Part shown: positions 22,112 through 31,859 of the stretch, piece by piece
How positions within the stretch are numbered: the first letter of the stretch is position 1
How the letters are laid out: each line of letters begins with the position of its first letter
From: Madurella fahalii
Lineage: Eukaryota > Ascomycota > Sordariomycetes > Sordariales
Length of the DNA stretch: 64,000 nt
Assembly (NCBI GenBank): GCA_029876055.1
Contig: CM056875.1
Location: 2,356,001 to 2,420,000 of the forward strand
Direction: 5' to 3'
Notes under the pieces: generated by a model
What the model was told of the DNA's origin: nothing
Databases searched by the model: none
What the model saw: the letters and a program-made list of their open reading frames with translations, nothing else
Made by a program: the position numbers and the translations under genes

Positions 22112-22728
22112 ACTTCTGTCAAGGCGTAACGGGGGTTGGTGTGTGTCAGTTGTATTACTAGTTTTGAAAACGCGGCGGAGTTGCTCGTGTACTTTTGCAT
22201 TAGACGGGCCGGCTTGTAGAGCCCAAAGCACACTTTGTACCATAGAAGTTTACTAGACGACGTGCTTGGCGCCGTGATGAAATGATTCCCTGCTCTTTTT
22301 TTTTTGGTTAATGACCATTGCAATTCCAGGTTTCTAGTCACATTTCCTGTTCGTCCAAAGTCCTTGCTATTCAAGATGCCGAAAGCCGAAAGCCCGAGGC
22401 CGAATTTGCATGATCCCATGACCGGCTGCAGGCAACCCCCGCCACAAATAACCCTAACCCGATGTTTAGTACTGACCACAACCAAGACGACGGCGAAGTC
22501 GAAGACGAAAACGAGGGGAGAAAGAAGGAGAAGAGGAGAGGAGATAGGCGACAGGATAGGTGATAGTAATATGTGACAAATAACTGTTATGATAGCGGGG
22601 CTACGGCCTGACCACAGTTATTCACAGTCCAAAAAGACAGGCAAGAACTCTTATACGAACAGCTAGTAATGCGAGCTAGGTTCCCCAACCCAGAACCAGA
22701 ACAACCAATATATAACGAGTAGCTCTAG
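22112..22728. other. Convergent 3' region between cytochrome c and Rix7 genes
   Basis: The 617 bases contain only the two 3' flanks, with A/G-rich low complexity near 22495-22550. I see no gene. Confidence 0.65.
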
Positions 22729-25128
22729 CTAACCAACGAGATCGTACTTCTCGGCGTCCTTGACGCTGGGCTTGACCTCGGTGAGCGCCTTCTCCCAGTC
22801 GTCCATGGTGATCACCGGTTCCGCCGTCGCCTTCCCAGCCCCCTTCTGCCTCATCAGGTACGCTCTCTCCAAGCAAGCCTGCGCCGCCGCCTGCATGAGA
22901 TTGCCCAGATCCGCGCCCGAGAAGCCCGTGCAGCGCATGTCGAGCGCAACCCTTTCCAGGTCCGCCTCGCGCGTGCCGACCCCCGAGGCCACGTCGTCCT
23001 CCGCCATGTCCACATCCACGTCAACCGTCGCTGCCGCGTCCCTGCTCCGCGCCTGCGTCCGCGCCCGCGCTCGCGTCACCGTGTTCCGGTACAGCGTCTT
23101 GAGGATGTCGACGCGGTCCTCGGCCGAGGGCAGGCCGACGTAGATGCTGGTCCCCAACCGGCCCGGGCGGCGGATGGCCTCGTCGATGATGTCGGGCCGG
23201 TTGGTGGCGCCGATGACGTAGATGCCGCTGCGGTCGCCGACGCCGTCGAGCTCGGTGAGGAGCGTGTTGACGACGCGGGCGCTGGCGTCCGAGAGCGAGT
23301 CGTCGCGCTTGGGCACGAGCGCGTCCATCTCGTCGAAGAAGAGGATGCACGGCGCCGACGACTTGGCCCGCGCGAAGAGCTGCCGCACCGCCCGCTCCGA
23401 CTCGCCCACGTACTTGTTGAGGAGCTCGGGCCCCTTGATGGAGATGAAGTTGGCCTTGGACTCGTTGGCCACGGCCTTGGCGACGAGCGTCTTGCCGCAC
23501 CCCGGCGGGCCCCAGAGGAGGATGCCCGCCGCCGGCTTGATGCCGACCTGGGAGAAGAGCTCCGGGTCTTTGATGGGCCCGATGATGGACATCTCGAGCT
23601 TCTTGCGCACGTCCTCCAGCGCGCCCACGTCGGACCAGGTCGTGTCCGGGATGGTGCTGAAGCCCTCGCGCTTGGAGGCCGGCTGGACGCGGGAGACGGC
23701 GGATTTGAATTGGGACATGGTGATGCGGCTCTCGCCCCAGGAGGCCGTGCGGTGGTCTTCGAGAAGGACCCAATCCCGCTGCTTTTCCGTCACGTTCGGG
23801 AGGAAGTCGGGGCCTCGTAGGGAGCGGGCGTGATCGATAAGCCGAGAGAGATTGCCTCCGAAGCTCTCGGAAACGGCGGCCTTGACAACGTACTGAAGGT
23901 CGCTGCCAACGTAACCCGGCGTCATCTTGGCCAGTTCTTTGAAGTTGACGTCTTCGTCTAGGTTGAGGTCCCGTGACAGAGAGCGTAGGATCTCTTCGCG
24001 CGCCCGCTCGCTGGGCATGCCCATGTCGATCTCGGCCCCGAAGCGGCGGCGGATGGCCGGGTCCAAGAAGTCGGGCCTGTTCGTGGCAGCTAATACGACC
24101 ACGTTCTTCCCCAGCGGCGTGCTCTGCTTGATCCGGTCCATGCCGTTCATGATCTCGGCCACGATGCGGCTCTCCATACCCTTGTTGGCGCTCTCACGCT
24201 TGCCCGCGATCGAGTCGATCTCATCGAAGAAGACGAGGCAGGGCGCGAGCCGGATCGCCTCGTCAAAGACATCGCGGATATTCTTCTCCGACTCGCCTGA
24301 CGTGCCGCCGACCACAGACGGTGCCGACACGGGGATGAAGGCTACGCCTACACTCCCCGCGACGGCGTGTGCGAGAGTGGTCTTTCCGCAACCCGAAGGT
24401 CCGTGGAGCAAGACGCCGTTGTCATAGCGGTAACCCATCTTCTCGCAGGCCTCGCCGGCGCACAGCGGGAACCACACCTCATGCAGTAACCGTTCGAGCG
24501 TGTCATCGACGCCCGCGATATCCAGGATGGAGACTTTGGTCGGAGGGCTCCGGTCGACGTCCTTGAGCACTCCTTTCCTCTTTTTGGGCCTCGGCTCGCC
24601 ATTAGCTTGCCGATCGGATCCGGCAGCCGGTGCACCGCCGCTAGCGGTGGTAGGAGTGCCCACGCCGGCTGGACCCGCCGTAAACATCTCGGGTGGCGGT
24701 GGTGCTCCGGGGGTCGTGGCAGGCGTTGCGACTGGCGTTGGCGTAGAACTTGACGCTGCGGCCTTCTCGCTGGCGGTAAACCCCCAGGACTTGGCGATCT
24801 GGCGATTCAGCAGGCCGGCATCGCGCTCAGCTCTTGCGGCCTTTTCTTTCTCCCTCTCCTGTGCCTCGAGAAGGTCGTCGGAATCCTCCTGTTCGTCGAC
24901 CCTGTACTGATCTTTCCGCACTGCAAGCACTCGCTCAATCGAATCCTCTAGCGGCCGCTTTTTCTGACGCGCCAGACTCGAATTGGAGCGCTTGATGCTA
25001 TCGTAGACGGAGCCCACGGTTAGGCGGGGTTTGCGCCCGTTTTCGTCTTCTCCCTCCTCCTCCAGTTTGAGCACGATCTGGTAGACGTCTCGGTCGAGAC
25101 CCAGGCGCAAATTTGGACGCCTTGACAT
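22729..25128 (-). CDS. RIX7: Ribosome-biogenesis AAA ATPase Rix7 (NVL family)
   Basis: One exon codes for 799 residues. Rix7 is a nucleolar/nuclear type II AAA ATPase of the Cdc48 group that strips assembly factors from pre-60S particles. The N-terminal region begins RRPNLRLGLDRDVYQIVLKL and includes the nuclear signal PKKRK near residue 181. Domain D1 has Walker A GPSGCGKT at 243-250 and Walker B LVFFDEID near 298-305. Domain D2 has Walker A GPPGCGKT near residue 535 and Walker B ILFFDEMD, followed by ATNRPDIIDEAIRRPGR with arginine-finger positions. Both Walker B Glu residues are present, so both domains should hydrolyse ATP. A Pro/Ala/Thr-rich linker lies at about 127-170 and an Ala/Arg-rich, Asp-containing insert (VDVDVDMAEDD) late in D2. 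The C-terminal VITMDDWEKALTEVKPSV is typical of the family. No intron is needed. Confidence 0.95.
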   Translation of the reverse strand: MSRRPNLRLGLDRDVYQIVLKLEEEGEDENGRKPRLTVGSVYDSIKRSNSSLARQKKRPLEDSIERVLAVRKDQYRVDEQEDSDDLLEAQEREKEKAARAERDAGLLNRQIAKSWGFTASEKAAASSSTPTPVATPATTPGAPPPPEMFTAGPAGVGTPTTASGGAPAAGSDRQANGEPRPKKRKGVLKDVDRSPPTKVSILDIAGVDDTLERLLHEVWFPLCAGEACEKMGYRYDNGVLLHGPSGCGKTTLAHAVAGSVGVAFIPVSAPSVVGGTSGESEKNIRDVFDEAIRLAPCLVFFDEIDSIAGKRESANKGMESRIVAEIMNGMDRIKQSTPLGKNVVVLAATNRPDFLDPAIRRRFGAEIDMGMPSERAREEILRSLSRDLNLDEDVNFKELAKMTPGYVGSDLQYVVKAAVSESFGGNLSRLIDHARSLRGPDFLPNVTEKQRDWVLLEDHRTASWGESRITMSQFKSAVSRVQPASKREGFSTIPDTTWSDVGALEDVRKKLEMSIIGPIKDPELFSQVGIKPAAGILLWGPPGCGKTLVAKAVANESKANFISIKGPELLNKYVGESERAVRQLFARAKSSAPCILFFDEMDALVPKRDDSLSDASARVVNTLLTELDGVGDRSGIYVIGATNRPDIIDEAIRRPGRLGTSIYVGLPSAEDRVDILKTLYRNTVTRARARTQARSRDAAATVDVDVDMAEDDVASGVGTREADLERVALDMRCTGFSGADLGNLMQAAAQACLERAYLMRQKGAGKATAEPVITMDDWEKALTEVKPSVKDAEKYDLVG

Positions 25129-25580
25129 GACTGGCGGCTAGCTCTGTCACAATTCGAATTGTGGAATCAAAAGGCTTGAGTCGCCGATCTAGGGTCCGAG
25201 GACCCTGCCACCCGAGCGGTACCAGAAGCGCCCGTGTAAGTGGGTTATTTCGCTATTCTTTGCGATGCCGAGTGAAAATCCATCTGAGCATGCATTTGGG
25301 CCACTTTCTTGGCGGAGACGGCCTTTGACCAATCGGACCCGCCCACTGCAGGCTTAAAAGGACGTGATAAATCGAGCAGGGTACCGCAGCCGTACTGTGT
25401 CTTGATCCGTATCCCGTTCCATGTCTTTTACTCTCTCGTAGGGGACAAGAATTGAGTGAAGAGTCCCGTGCATTAAAAGTATGCAATTTTTTTTTTTTTC
25501 TTTTTCACTCTGCGGCTAAATCGTCTGTACGAATGTTGATTATCTATCGGTCCTCGTCCTAACAAGCCCAACCAGTAAGA
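25129..25580. other. Rix7 upstream region
   Basis: This stretch contains the Rix7 promoter and a T-rich tract at about 25486-25505. No gene is supported. Confidence 0.6.
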
Positions 25581-26133
25581 TTACTCGACCAACATCTGGG
25601 CTGCTGATACTGGCTCGGCCGGGCCAGGTCTCGCCATCTCCTGGAGAGGAAAGACTTCCTCATTACTGCCAGCTAACCGGATCGCCTGCACGATACCAGT
25701 TTCGCTAGCCTCTGATAACACCCGAGATCTGAATCTGTCAAGTATCAGAGGATGATGACATACAAGGCCCATATATCTGACTTGTGAGACTGCTCGGCCT
25801 CATAAACCGCTCAGGTGCTGCAATTATTCCGGGGCATATGACCTCCGAGATGCTGCTTTCGCTTCAGCAAATACCGCAGTTTCCCAGCTTGAGGCAGTAC
25901 CGACGCCGGTATGCAGCTATCGTGTTTTGTGGTCCCAGGCAGTAAAGGATATTGCAAGGCTTCACGTCCCGGTGTACGTACCCCAAGCAGTCCAGATGGT
26001 TTATCGCTTGTGGCATCTCAGAGAGGAGCTGCTTGGCAATAGTACGTCCGTAACCGTGTTCTACAGGCCTGGCAAGACTTCCTACGTCCCCTTCCATCAG
26101 TTCCATGACTATCATGATGGTTGACGAGGGCTA
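25581..26133 (-). pseudogene. Broken Ser/Thr protein kinase copy
   Basis: Kinase subdomains can be read in order on the minus strand, but in different frames and with stops. At 26115-26085 the hinge-like IVMELMEGD appears. Then come a catalytic-loop-like YVHRDVKPCNIL (25980s), a decayed metal-binding loop LKLGNCGIC where DFG is expected, and a stop at 25864. Next are an APE remnant (25820s) and, after a two-base shift, YEAEQSHKSDIWAL. After another shift comes the C-terminal piece RLAGSNEEVFPLQEMARPGP, ending SAAQMLVE at a TAA (25581-25583). The order and the SAAQML ending resemble a fungal kinase family that, from memory, is amplified in Sordariales. At least two frame changes, two stops and loss of the DFG Asp make an active kinase impossible. 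The N-lobe with its Gly loop and Lys is not visible upstream. The changes are not only C-to-T type, so RIP alone does not explain them. Confidence 0.75.
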
Positions 26134-27427
26134 GCCCCTGTTCTTGTACCGAGACACTAACCACTGGAGGGGATCATCGTTAAATAGACAGCGATGCCAT
26201 CAACGATCAAAACCATGTTCCAGCCACGCCAAGTCGCGAACCATCTAGTCTTGCCTCGCTAGCATTTCTAGGCATCCATCCCCTTGGCGATCGCTGCCAG
26301 TCCCAACTACGAAGCAGAACTGCAGCCTCAAGCTCAGACAGCTAAACAAAGCCGTAGCACCGACATGTGTTACATCCCTTCCCTTACGCTATCCCATGCT
26401 CTCCCACTGTCTCCAAGACCTCATTTCCCAGGTAACCACCAGTGTCCATGAGACTCAGTCTTGGTTTTGAGAGGGAATCCAAGCTCTCAAGTCCCCAAAC
26501 TCCGGTGTATTCTACGCCATCCCAGGACGAGACAACGAACCGGAGCCAGTTCACCGGAGGAGCAAGCCAAGCCATCTCTGATCTCCTTCCATACTGCAGA
26601 GATTATTAGCAGGGCCCCATCATACTTTTACAACCGAACACCATGTGGTCTTTGCATCGCATCCCCGCCTCTATCGTGATTAGTCCCTCCATCCGTCCTG
26701 GGCACCATGTATTGCCACTTTTGGGAACCACACATACCCTTCCCTCGACACACATCACTCCGTTCTGCAATGGACAAACCAGTCAAGTCCGCCGACTCTA
26801 ACCTGTCACGGACGTTACAATAAGTCATTTGCATCACTTATTGTAAAGTATGATATGATGCTATGCCCGAATAACGACACAAACAACCGCCGCCCGACCG
26901 ACCGACCGACCGCCTGAATATGAGACACGCCCCCATCTAGATAAATGGATGGGTGATGAAATTGCCTTCATGCCAGCCAAACCCAGCCCTGCGCAGCCCA
27001 AAGGAACAGGTCAAACTCTCTCTCGACTCGAGATGGTAAGAAATGAAACAAAAACAAATCACGAACCAACGCCGGGACCCCTTTTGACATGATATGACGG
27101 AAAGCCCCTCCCCGAATGGGACAATGAGAAGAACCGTAACAATGACCATAGCAAAACCAAAATGACAGGATGTATGTAGCCACAGCGTCCTTTGTATGCA
27201 GCCAGCTAGTCCGATCCAGTGCGGCCCAGCGCAATCCGGCAATCCCACCCCAATCTATACAACCTTGCCTTGTGTCAGCCCCTTCCTTAACTCAAGTAAG
27301 AGAAAAAAATAAAAATAAAAATAAATAAACTAATATGTCTTCAGAATTTTGCACAGAGAAAAAGAAACCTCACGTCACAGGAACACAGCAGGTGCACCAT
27401 CAGCCAGCCAGCCAGCCAGCCAGCCAG
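26134..27427. other. Intergenic region after the carrier gene
   Basis: These 1.3 kb hold the 3' flank of the mitochondrial carrier gene and decayed sequence next to the kinase remnant. Simple repeats occur at 26895-26912 (CGAC) and 27401-27427 (CAGC), with an A/AAAT-rich tract near 27300-27330. No gene is supported. Confidence 0.6.
27401..27427 (+). repeat. (CAGC)n tetranucleotide repeat touching the carrier stop codon
   Basis: Tandem CAGC units end directly against the stop codon of the minus-strand carrier gene (27430..27428). Length changes here would alter the 3' untranslated region and not the protein. Confidence 0.85.
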
Positions 27428-29091
27428 TTAGTTCGACTCCCGACGCTGATGATGGTGAGGCTGTTGACCATGTCCATCCATAGCCTTGATGCGCTTCTTC
27501 AGAAACTCAAACGACGAGAAAAACACTGCGTTCACGGCACACGACCGGCCCATCGACACGCCCAGGCCGCGGTACATGTTGCGCTGGAAGAAGGCGATCT
27601 TGACCGGCTCAACTTTCTGGCCCTTGGAGTACATGAGCGAGTTGCGCTGGTAGATGGATTTTGCCGAGTCGACGGGGTCTAGACGGATTGAGCGGTTGTG
27701 GGTCAGTTAAAGCCAACAGGTGAAGAACGAGACGTTGTGGACGGAATTGGAAGGGGTTGAGGACTGACAAATCAAGGCCCATGATACGATACCGCATAGC
27801 CCTCCTGCAACTAACACGGCCAATGGATTGGAGTGAGTGCCGTCGCCGCCAAAGGTGGTCAGGAGCTGTTTGCTGCTCTCGTAGGTCATGAAATACGTGC
27901 CTGTGCCGAGGGTGTCGCGCACTGCGTAGCACGTTAGTGATGCTCTGCACAGCCACATCCCTGATGAGAAGGAAGGAACTTACGCAGGTGTAACCTAAAA
28001 CCGGTATACAGCCCACCAAAACCCCTATGCTTGATGATATTCCCCAGCGTCTTGAACGTACCCTTGTTCTGGTAGCTCGCTGCAATCGCGTGGCTTTCCG
28101 GCCTCGGACAGTTCTTCTTGTCTGCCAGCAACACAGAAACCTGAGCACTGAGTTTTGTCAACTCGAATGGGCCTGGGGAACCGAAGTCAGTTTTCTCGGC
28201 TCCAAGACCCTCAGATGCCCCCTCCCCTTGCCAACATTCACCCGTATGACATGACAACATGCCCCGACTTACAAGCAATGACGGTTATGCATGAGCCCGC
28301 CGTCGCACCGGCAGCCCCGAACGTCGCTATCGTCCAAAGATTCGGATACGACCCCCTCGAGCTGACATGGCCCATGACGTCGAAGCCAAAATTGCGCTTG
28401 ACCCAATCGCAGTAGACGTACTTGGACCGCTGGTATATCGAGAAGGATACGGTCCGCACGAGGGTGATGCTTGCCATAGGCGCCGTCACTCCTATAATTC
28501 CGGGCCAAGCCTTGTCAGCCGAGATCCCGTCGTAATCCGCAACAACCATTCAGCCTCACCTCGAAAGAACCCCCTAAACTTCTCGGTCTGATATGTATGC
28601 CGCACGCAGTCAAGAAAGCCCGCATACCGATACGTCTGCATGCGCGTCTTGACGCTGTCTAGGGGGAAGGTCGTCAAGGTGGATAACACGCTCGACGCTG
28701 AGGCAGCCACCTCGACGCGGTAGCGTTTGACCAACCGCTGGTAACTTGACACGGCATCGCTGCTATCACTACTGCTGGCGGCGCTGGCGGCGCTCTCAGC
28801 GGCTGCGGCTGGAGCTGCTATGGCGAGGCGGGGATCGGGACTGATGACGTCGCTCGCGCTGCCATCGCCACTACTGCGGCTCGAGCTCAGGCTGCGCCTT
28901 TGCTGTTGTTGCTGTTGCTGGCCGTCCCGCTGCGAAGAGGTTGAGTAATAAGTAGGCATGATCAGAAGTGGAGGGCGACTGGGCTGGTGGGATGGACCAT
29001 CTTGTTGTAGTAGGATGCTGTTGCGGTGATGGTGATGGTGGTGGCGGCGGTCGTCGTTGTCGTCGGCGGCAGACCGGAGCTCAGCTGGCAT
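27428..29091 (-). CDS. SLC25-family mitochondrial carrier protein
   Basis: Five exons (29091..28560, 28491..28273, 28172..27984, 27921..27769, 27678..27428) give 447 residues. All four introns have fungal donors and branch sites (GTGAGG, GTAAGT, GTAAGT, GTCAGT; CTGAC or CTAAC). The family exchanges metabolites across the inner mitochondrial membrane. The three carrier signatures are PLDSVKTRMQ (143-152), CPFELTKLSAQ in repeat two and YPVDSAKSIYQRN in repeat three; two of these are completed across splice sites, which confirms the model. Other conserved parts are GFFRGVTAP and NMYRGLGVSMGRS. The ~130-residue N-terminal extension is low in complexity, with six His (17-22), a Gln run (58-64) and Ser/Ala stretches, and is not typical of carriers. 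The ATG at codon 45 is an alternative start. The substrate is unknown; resemblance to the acylcarnitine/amino-acid branch is only an impression. Confidence 0.9.
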
Positions 29092-30841
29092 AGCTCCCTA
29101 TTTTCCAGTCCTTTTCTCTTTCTGAGTTGTTCCTTTCCACTTTCGTCTCGTTGTCTCATCAAGTCGCGCGGACACCTCTCATAAGCAGCCGTCAGCTATT
29201 AGACTGATGGTCTTCGGGATCAAATCGAGACCAGAGTCCTCAGCAGCACGGTCGCGAAAGGGCCTGTTGCCAGCGGGTGACGGTCCATAAGAACCCCCCG
29301 CCGGACTGGTCCAAGGGACTTTCCCGTTTCCGTTTTCGATCGATGGAAGATTCGGATGCGGCGTTCGACCAAGTTTCTCGAGGGGTAATGGGATGTCGTG
29401 CGGATGTTAAGGTTCAAAGGGTCGAGAGGAGGGGTGGCGGATGGGCAGCCGATAAGGACGCCCTAACCCTTCGGGATTGATTGATCGGCAGAGGGGTCTT
29501 ATCGTCGAGTTGTCGTGCAACACCAGTTATCTGGGCGTTGGATGGTGACGGCGTGGTTGGACGAGTTATGAGCATAGCTTAATTGCGGGGTTGCACCACA
29601 AAGAAGCTTCTCATGGCTGCTGGTTGGTTTGTTTGGAGCTCAGCGCCGTCGCTCTCCACCACGAGCTGGACGAGTGATTCGATAAGGCAACCTGGCACAC
29701 CTGCTTGCTTGAGCTTTTAGCGCGGGACCGACCTCGGCGGGTCCCTTCGGCTCCCACGCACGGCTCTGGGTCACTTGGCAACGAGAAAATTGTGTCACCG
29801 GGAGCAGGGCAATGCTGCTGCGAAAGAAGGCCAAGAGCCCGATGATCACGGCTCCCGTTTGCCGCGATGGAACGGGGTGCAGAGCTCTGGCTCCAACGGC
29901 ACTGCCCCTACGATGGCTTCATTCTGGGCTGAGAGTTGACTCGGCAAACGTCATTGCTGCAGCATCGCTTACCTGATTGAGGGGGAGCTCCTGCAATCCA
30001 ATTACACGTATGTACTGTACTGTACTGTACCAGAACTGCCCGTAGCCACCCCGGCCTGCTGAATCCTGCCAGGTCTGTCTCACGGGATGTATTCAAGGAC
30101 AATGACCGGGTGCTCCACAGATTGCAGATTATAACTACGTATGTACGAAGTAGCAAGAGCCGATTTTCCCGTCTCGATGCGCTGATAATGTACAGGACGT
30201 CACCGCAGGGTGGGCGCATTTTCCAGGGCCCTTCCGCGGGTTTCGGCATGGTGTGTGCGGCATCCACCACCCCACCATCCTCGGTCCTCCGACCTATTAA
30301 CATCGGCGTTATACCCGCAAATCTGTAGATCCATGGTAAATGATCGGGCGATGGCAGGACGGGGCGCAGAATGGAGGGGTTTGCCGGTCCCTTGAATGTG
30401 TCGGTCGGAGAGTGCATCTCCAGCCAGGGCTGCGGAACACCACAAGCTTGCAGCGGAAACTTCAGCGCAGCATATCGGCGTCATCAAGGGCGTGCAAAAT
30501 CTATGGACCGGGGTGCAGAGGAGCTCCTGGAGCTCTGGCCCGGGAAAGCGCTTGAAACGAGGGGAAGCTCCCGCTCGTCTAGCGTGGTGTGGTGGGCTCC
30601 CGACACCCGGGATCTGGGCCCGGCCCAAGAATCTGTCATCCGGCAGCCAGGTGGCCACACCAGCCAACAAGCAACAGAGATGACGGGCATCACCTCAGAC
30701 ATAAGCCCATGGTGTCATTGAGCATGGCAATCGTTCTGTCGTAGTGCTCATACTGGGTGCCTTTGATAGGATCGAAGGGTCTTGTTCCCGCACCGGTTAG
30801 CACAGATCTCTTAAGCTTCAAGCGGAAAAGCGAAAACCAAG
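29092..30841. other. 1.75-kb intergenic region
   Basis: It carries the carrier promoter and the 3' flank of the DUF1763 gene. A short TGTAC/GTACTG tandem lies at 30008-30031. Many short overlapping frames exist, none convincing. Confidence 0.55.
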
Positions 30842-31189
30842 TCATGAAACCACCCACTTCTTCTTCTGCTTCTTAGCCAATCTGGCCTGATCTTCATGGT
30901 GCTTAATAAGTACCTTCCAAGGCACCTTGGAAACTTCGTGCTGTCGTTCGAATTGCGTGCGACAAAGGTTCTTGAGGATCTTGTGCTCGAGCCCGCGCTC
31001 CTGTGCCGCCGCGTTGAGGAACCAGACCGTCCTCCGGACTCTTTCTGGTTCCAGGGTCCCGTTTGGGTCACGGAAACCCTTGCGCAGCTGCTGGACGAAA
31101 GTCGTCCGCGAAGGTTGTGAGAATTGCACGGCCCGCAGCCCTGCCCGCAGGAGTTTCCTGTATGCGTGGAGGAGCTCGAGGTGGGACAT
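30842..31189 (-). CDS. DUF1763 / LYR-like small protein
   Basis: A single exon codes for 115 residues. The start SHLELLHAYRKLLRAGLRAVQFS contains the Tyr-Arg of an LYR-type motif within a helix. It is followed by a second helix (RTTFVQQLRKGFRDPNGT), a third (ERVRRTVWFLNAAAQERGLEHKILKNL) and a very basic tail ending KKQKKKWVVS. This pattern matches the fungal family known as DUF1763, as I recall it. LYR proteins usually act in mitochondria as assembly factors or subunits that bind acyl-carrier protein; that role is inferred here. The frame stays open upstream to 31360, but the ATG at 31189 is where the family similarity begins, so I start there. Confidence 0.75.
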   Translation of the reverse strand: MSHLELLHAYRKLLRAGLRAVQFSQPSRTTFVQQLRKGFRDPNGTLEPERVRRTVWFLNAAAQERGLEHKILKNLCRTQFERQHEVSKVPWKVLIKHHEDQARLAKKQKKKWVVS

Positions 31190-31859
31190 GGCTTGAGGAA
31201 GCGAGAAAGGGAGTTGACGGTTGGCGGGCCATGTGAGACGAGAAGTTTTCGGTTTCAAGAGCAACTCTCGCACGGGCCACCCAGCGACCACATATCCCCA
31301 ATGAAGACGGGTATCATGGGCACACCGAATTTGGTGAAACCAACCGCTATAATGTATCAATGGAGCTTTCTGCCCAAAGTTGCCACAAAGAGTACCAATA
31401 CCGTTCAGAAAGTGTCAACACCGAAAACAGCCGTCTCGATTATGTCCAGCGATCCCTAACTGGCTATCCCTTAATGCATCCTACGTACCATCTGTGGTAG
31501 TGTACATCTACTGCGTAGTACCCTTACTAACGGCATCTCTAAGCGCTGACAGTCGAAAAGAGAAAAAGAGTTACACCATACCACAGAAACTCTCTGTGCA
31601 CCAGTACACAGCAGTCTATGCGACCGAACAGGCAACCACCAGCCTGGACCCTCCCAGGGTACAGAACCAAAAAAAAAACATCGTTCCCAAGCAGCTTGCC
31701 ACGCAATCGGGCAAGACCACAGGCAACCCTGCGCCATCTATATGCAAAGGAACATAACCGGTGCACCCTAAGCCTTTCCCACAGGCAGACAACGCAGCCA
31801 GCCAGCAGCCAGCAAAAGAACCTCTAGCACCCCTCTATAGAGCATAGACCTTCCCCACT
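31190..31859. other. Intergenic region between two minus-strand genes
   Basis: The 670 bases contain the DUF1763 promoter and the 3' flank of the sugar transporter gene. An A9 run lies at 31671-31679. No gene is supported. Confidence 0.6.

Noticed and set aside
25581..26133. Kinase fragments as exons of a live gene
   Set aside because: The shifts occur without donor or acceptor sites, a stop follows the metal-binding loop, and the DFG Asp is lost.
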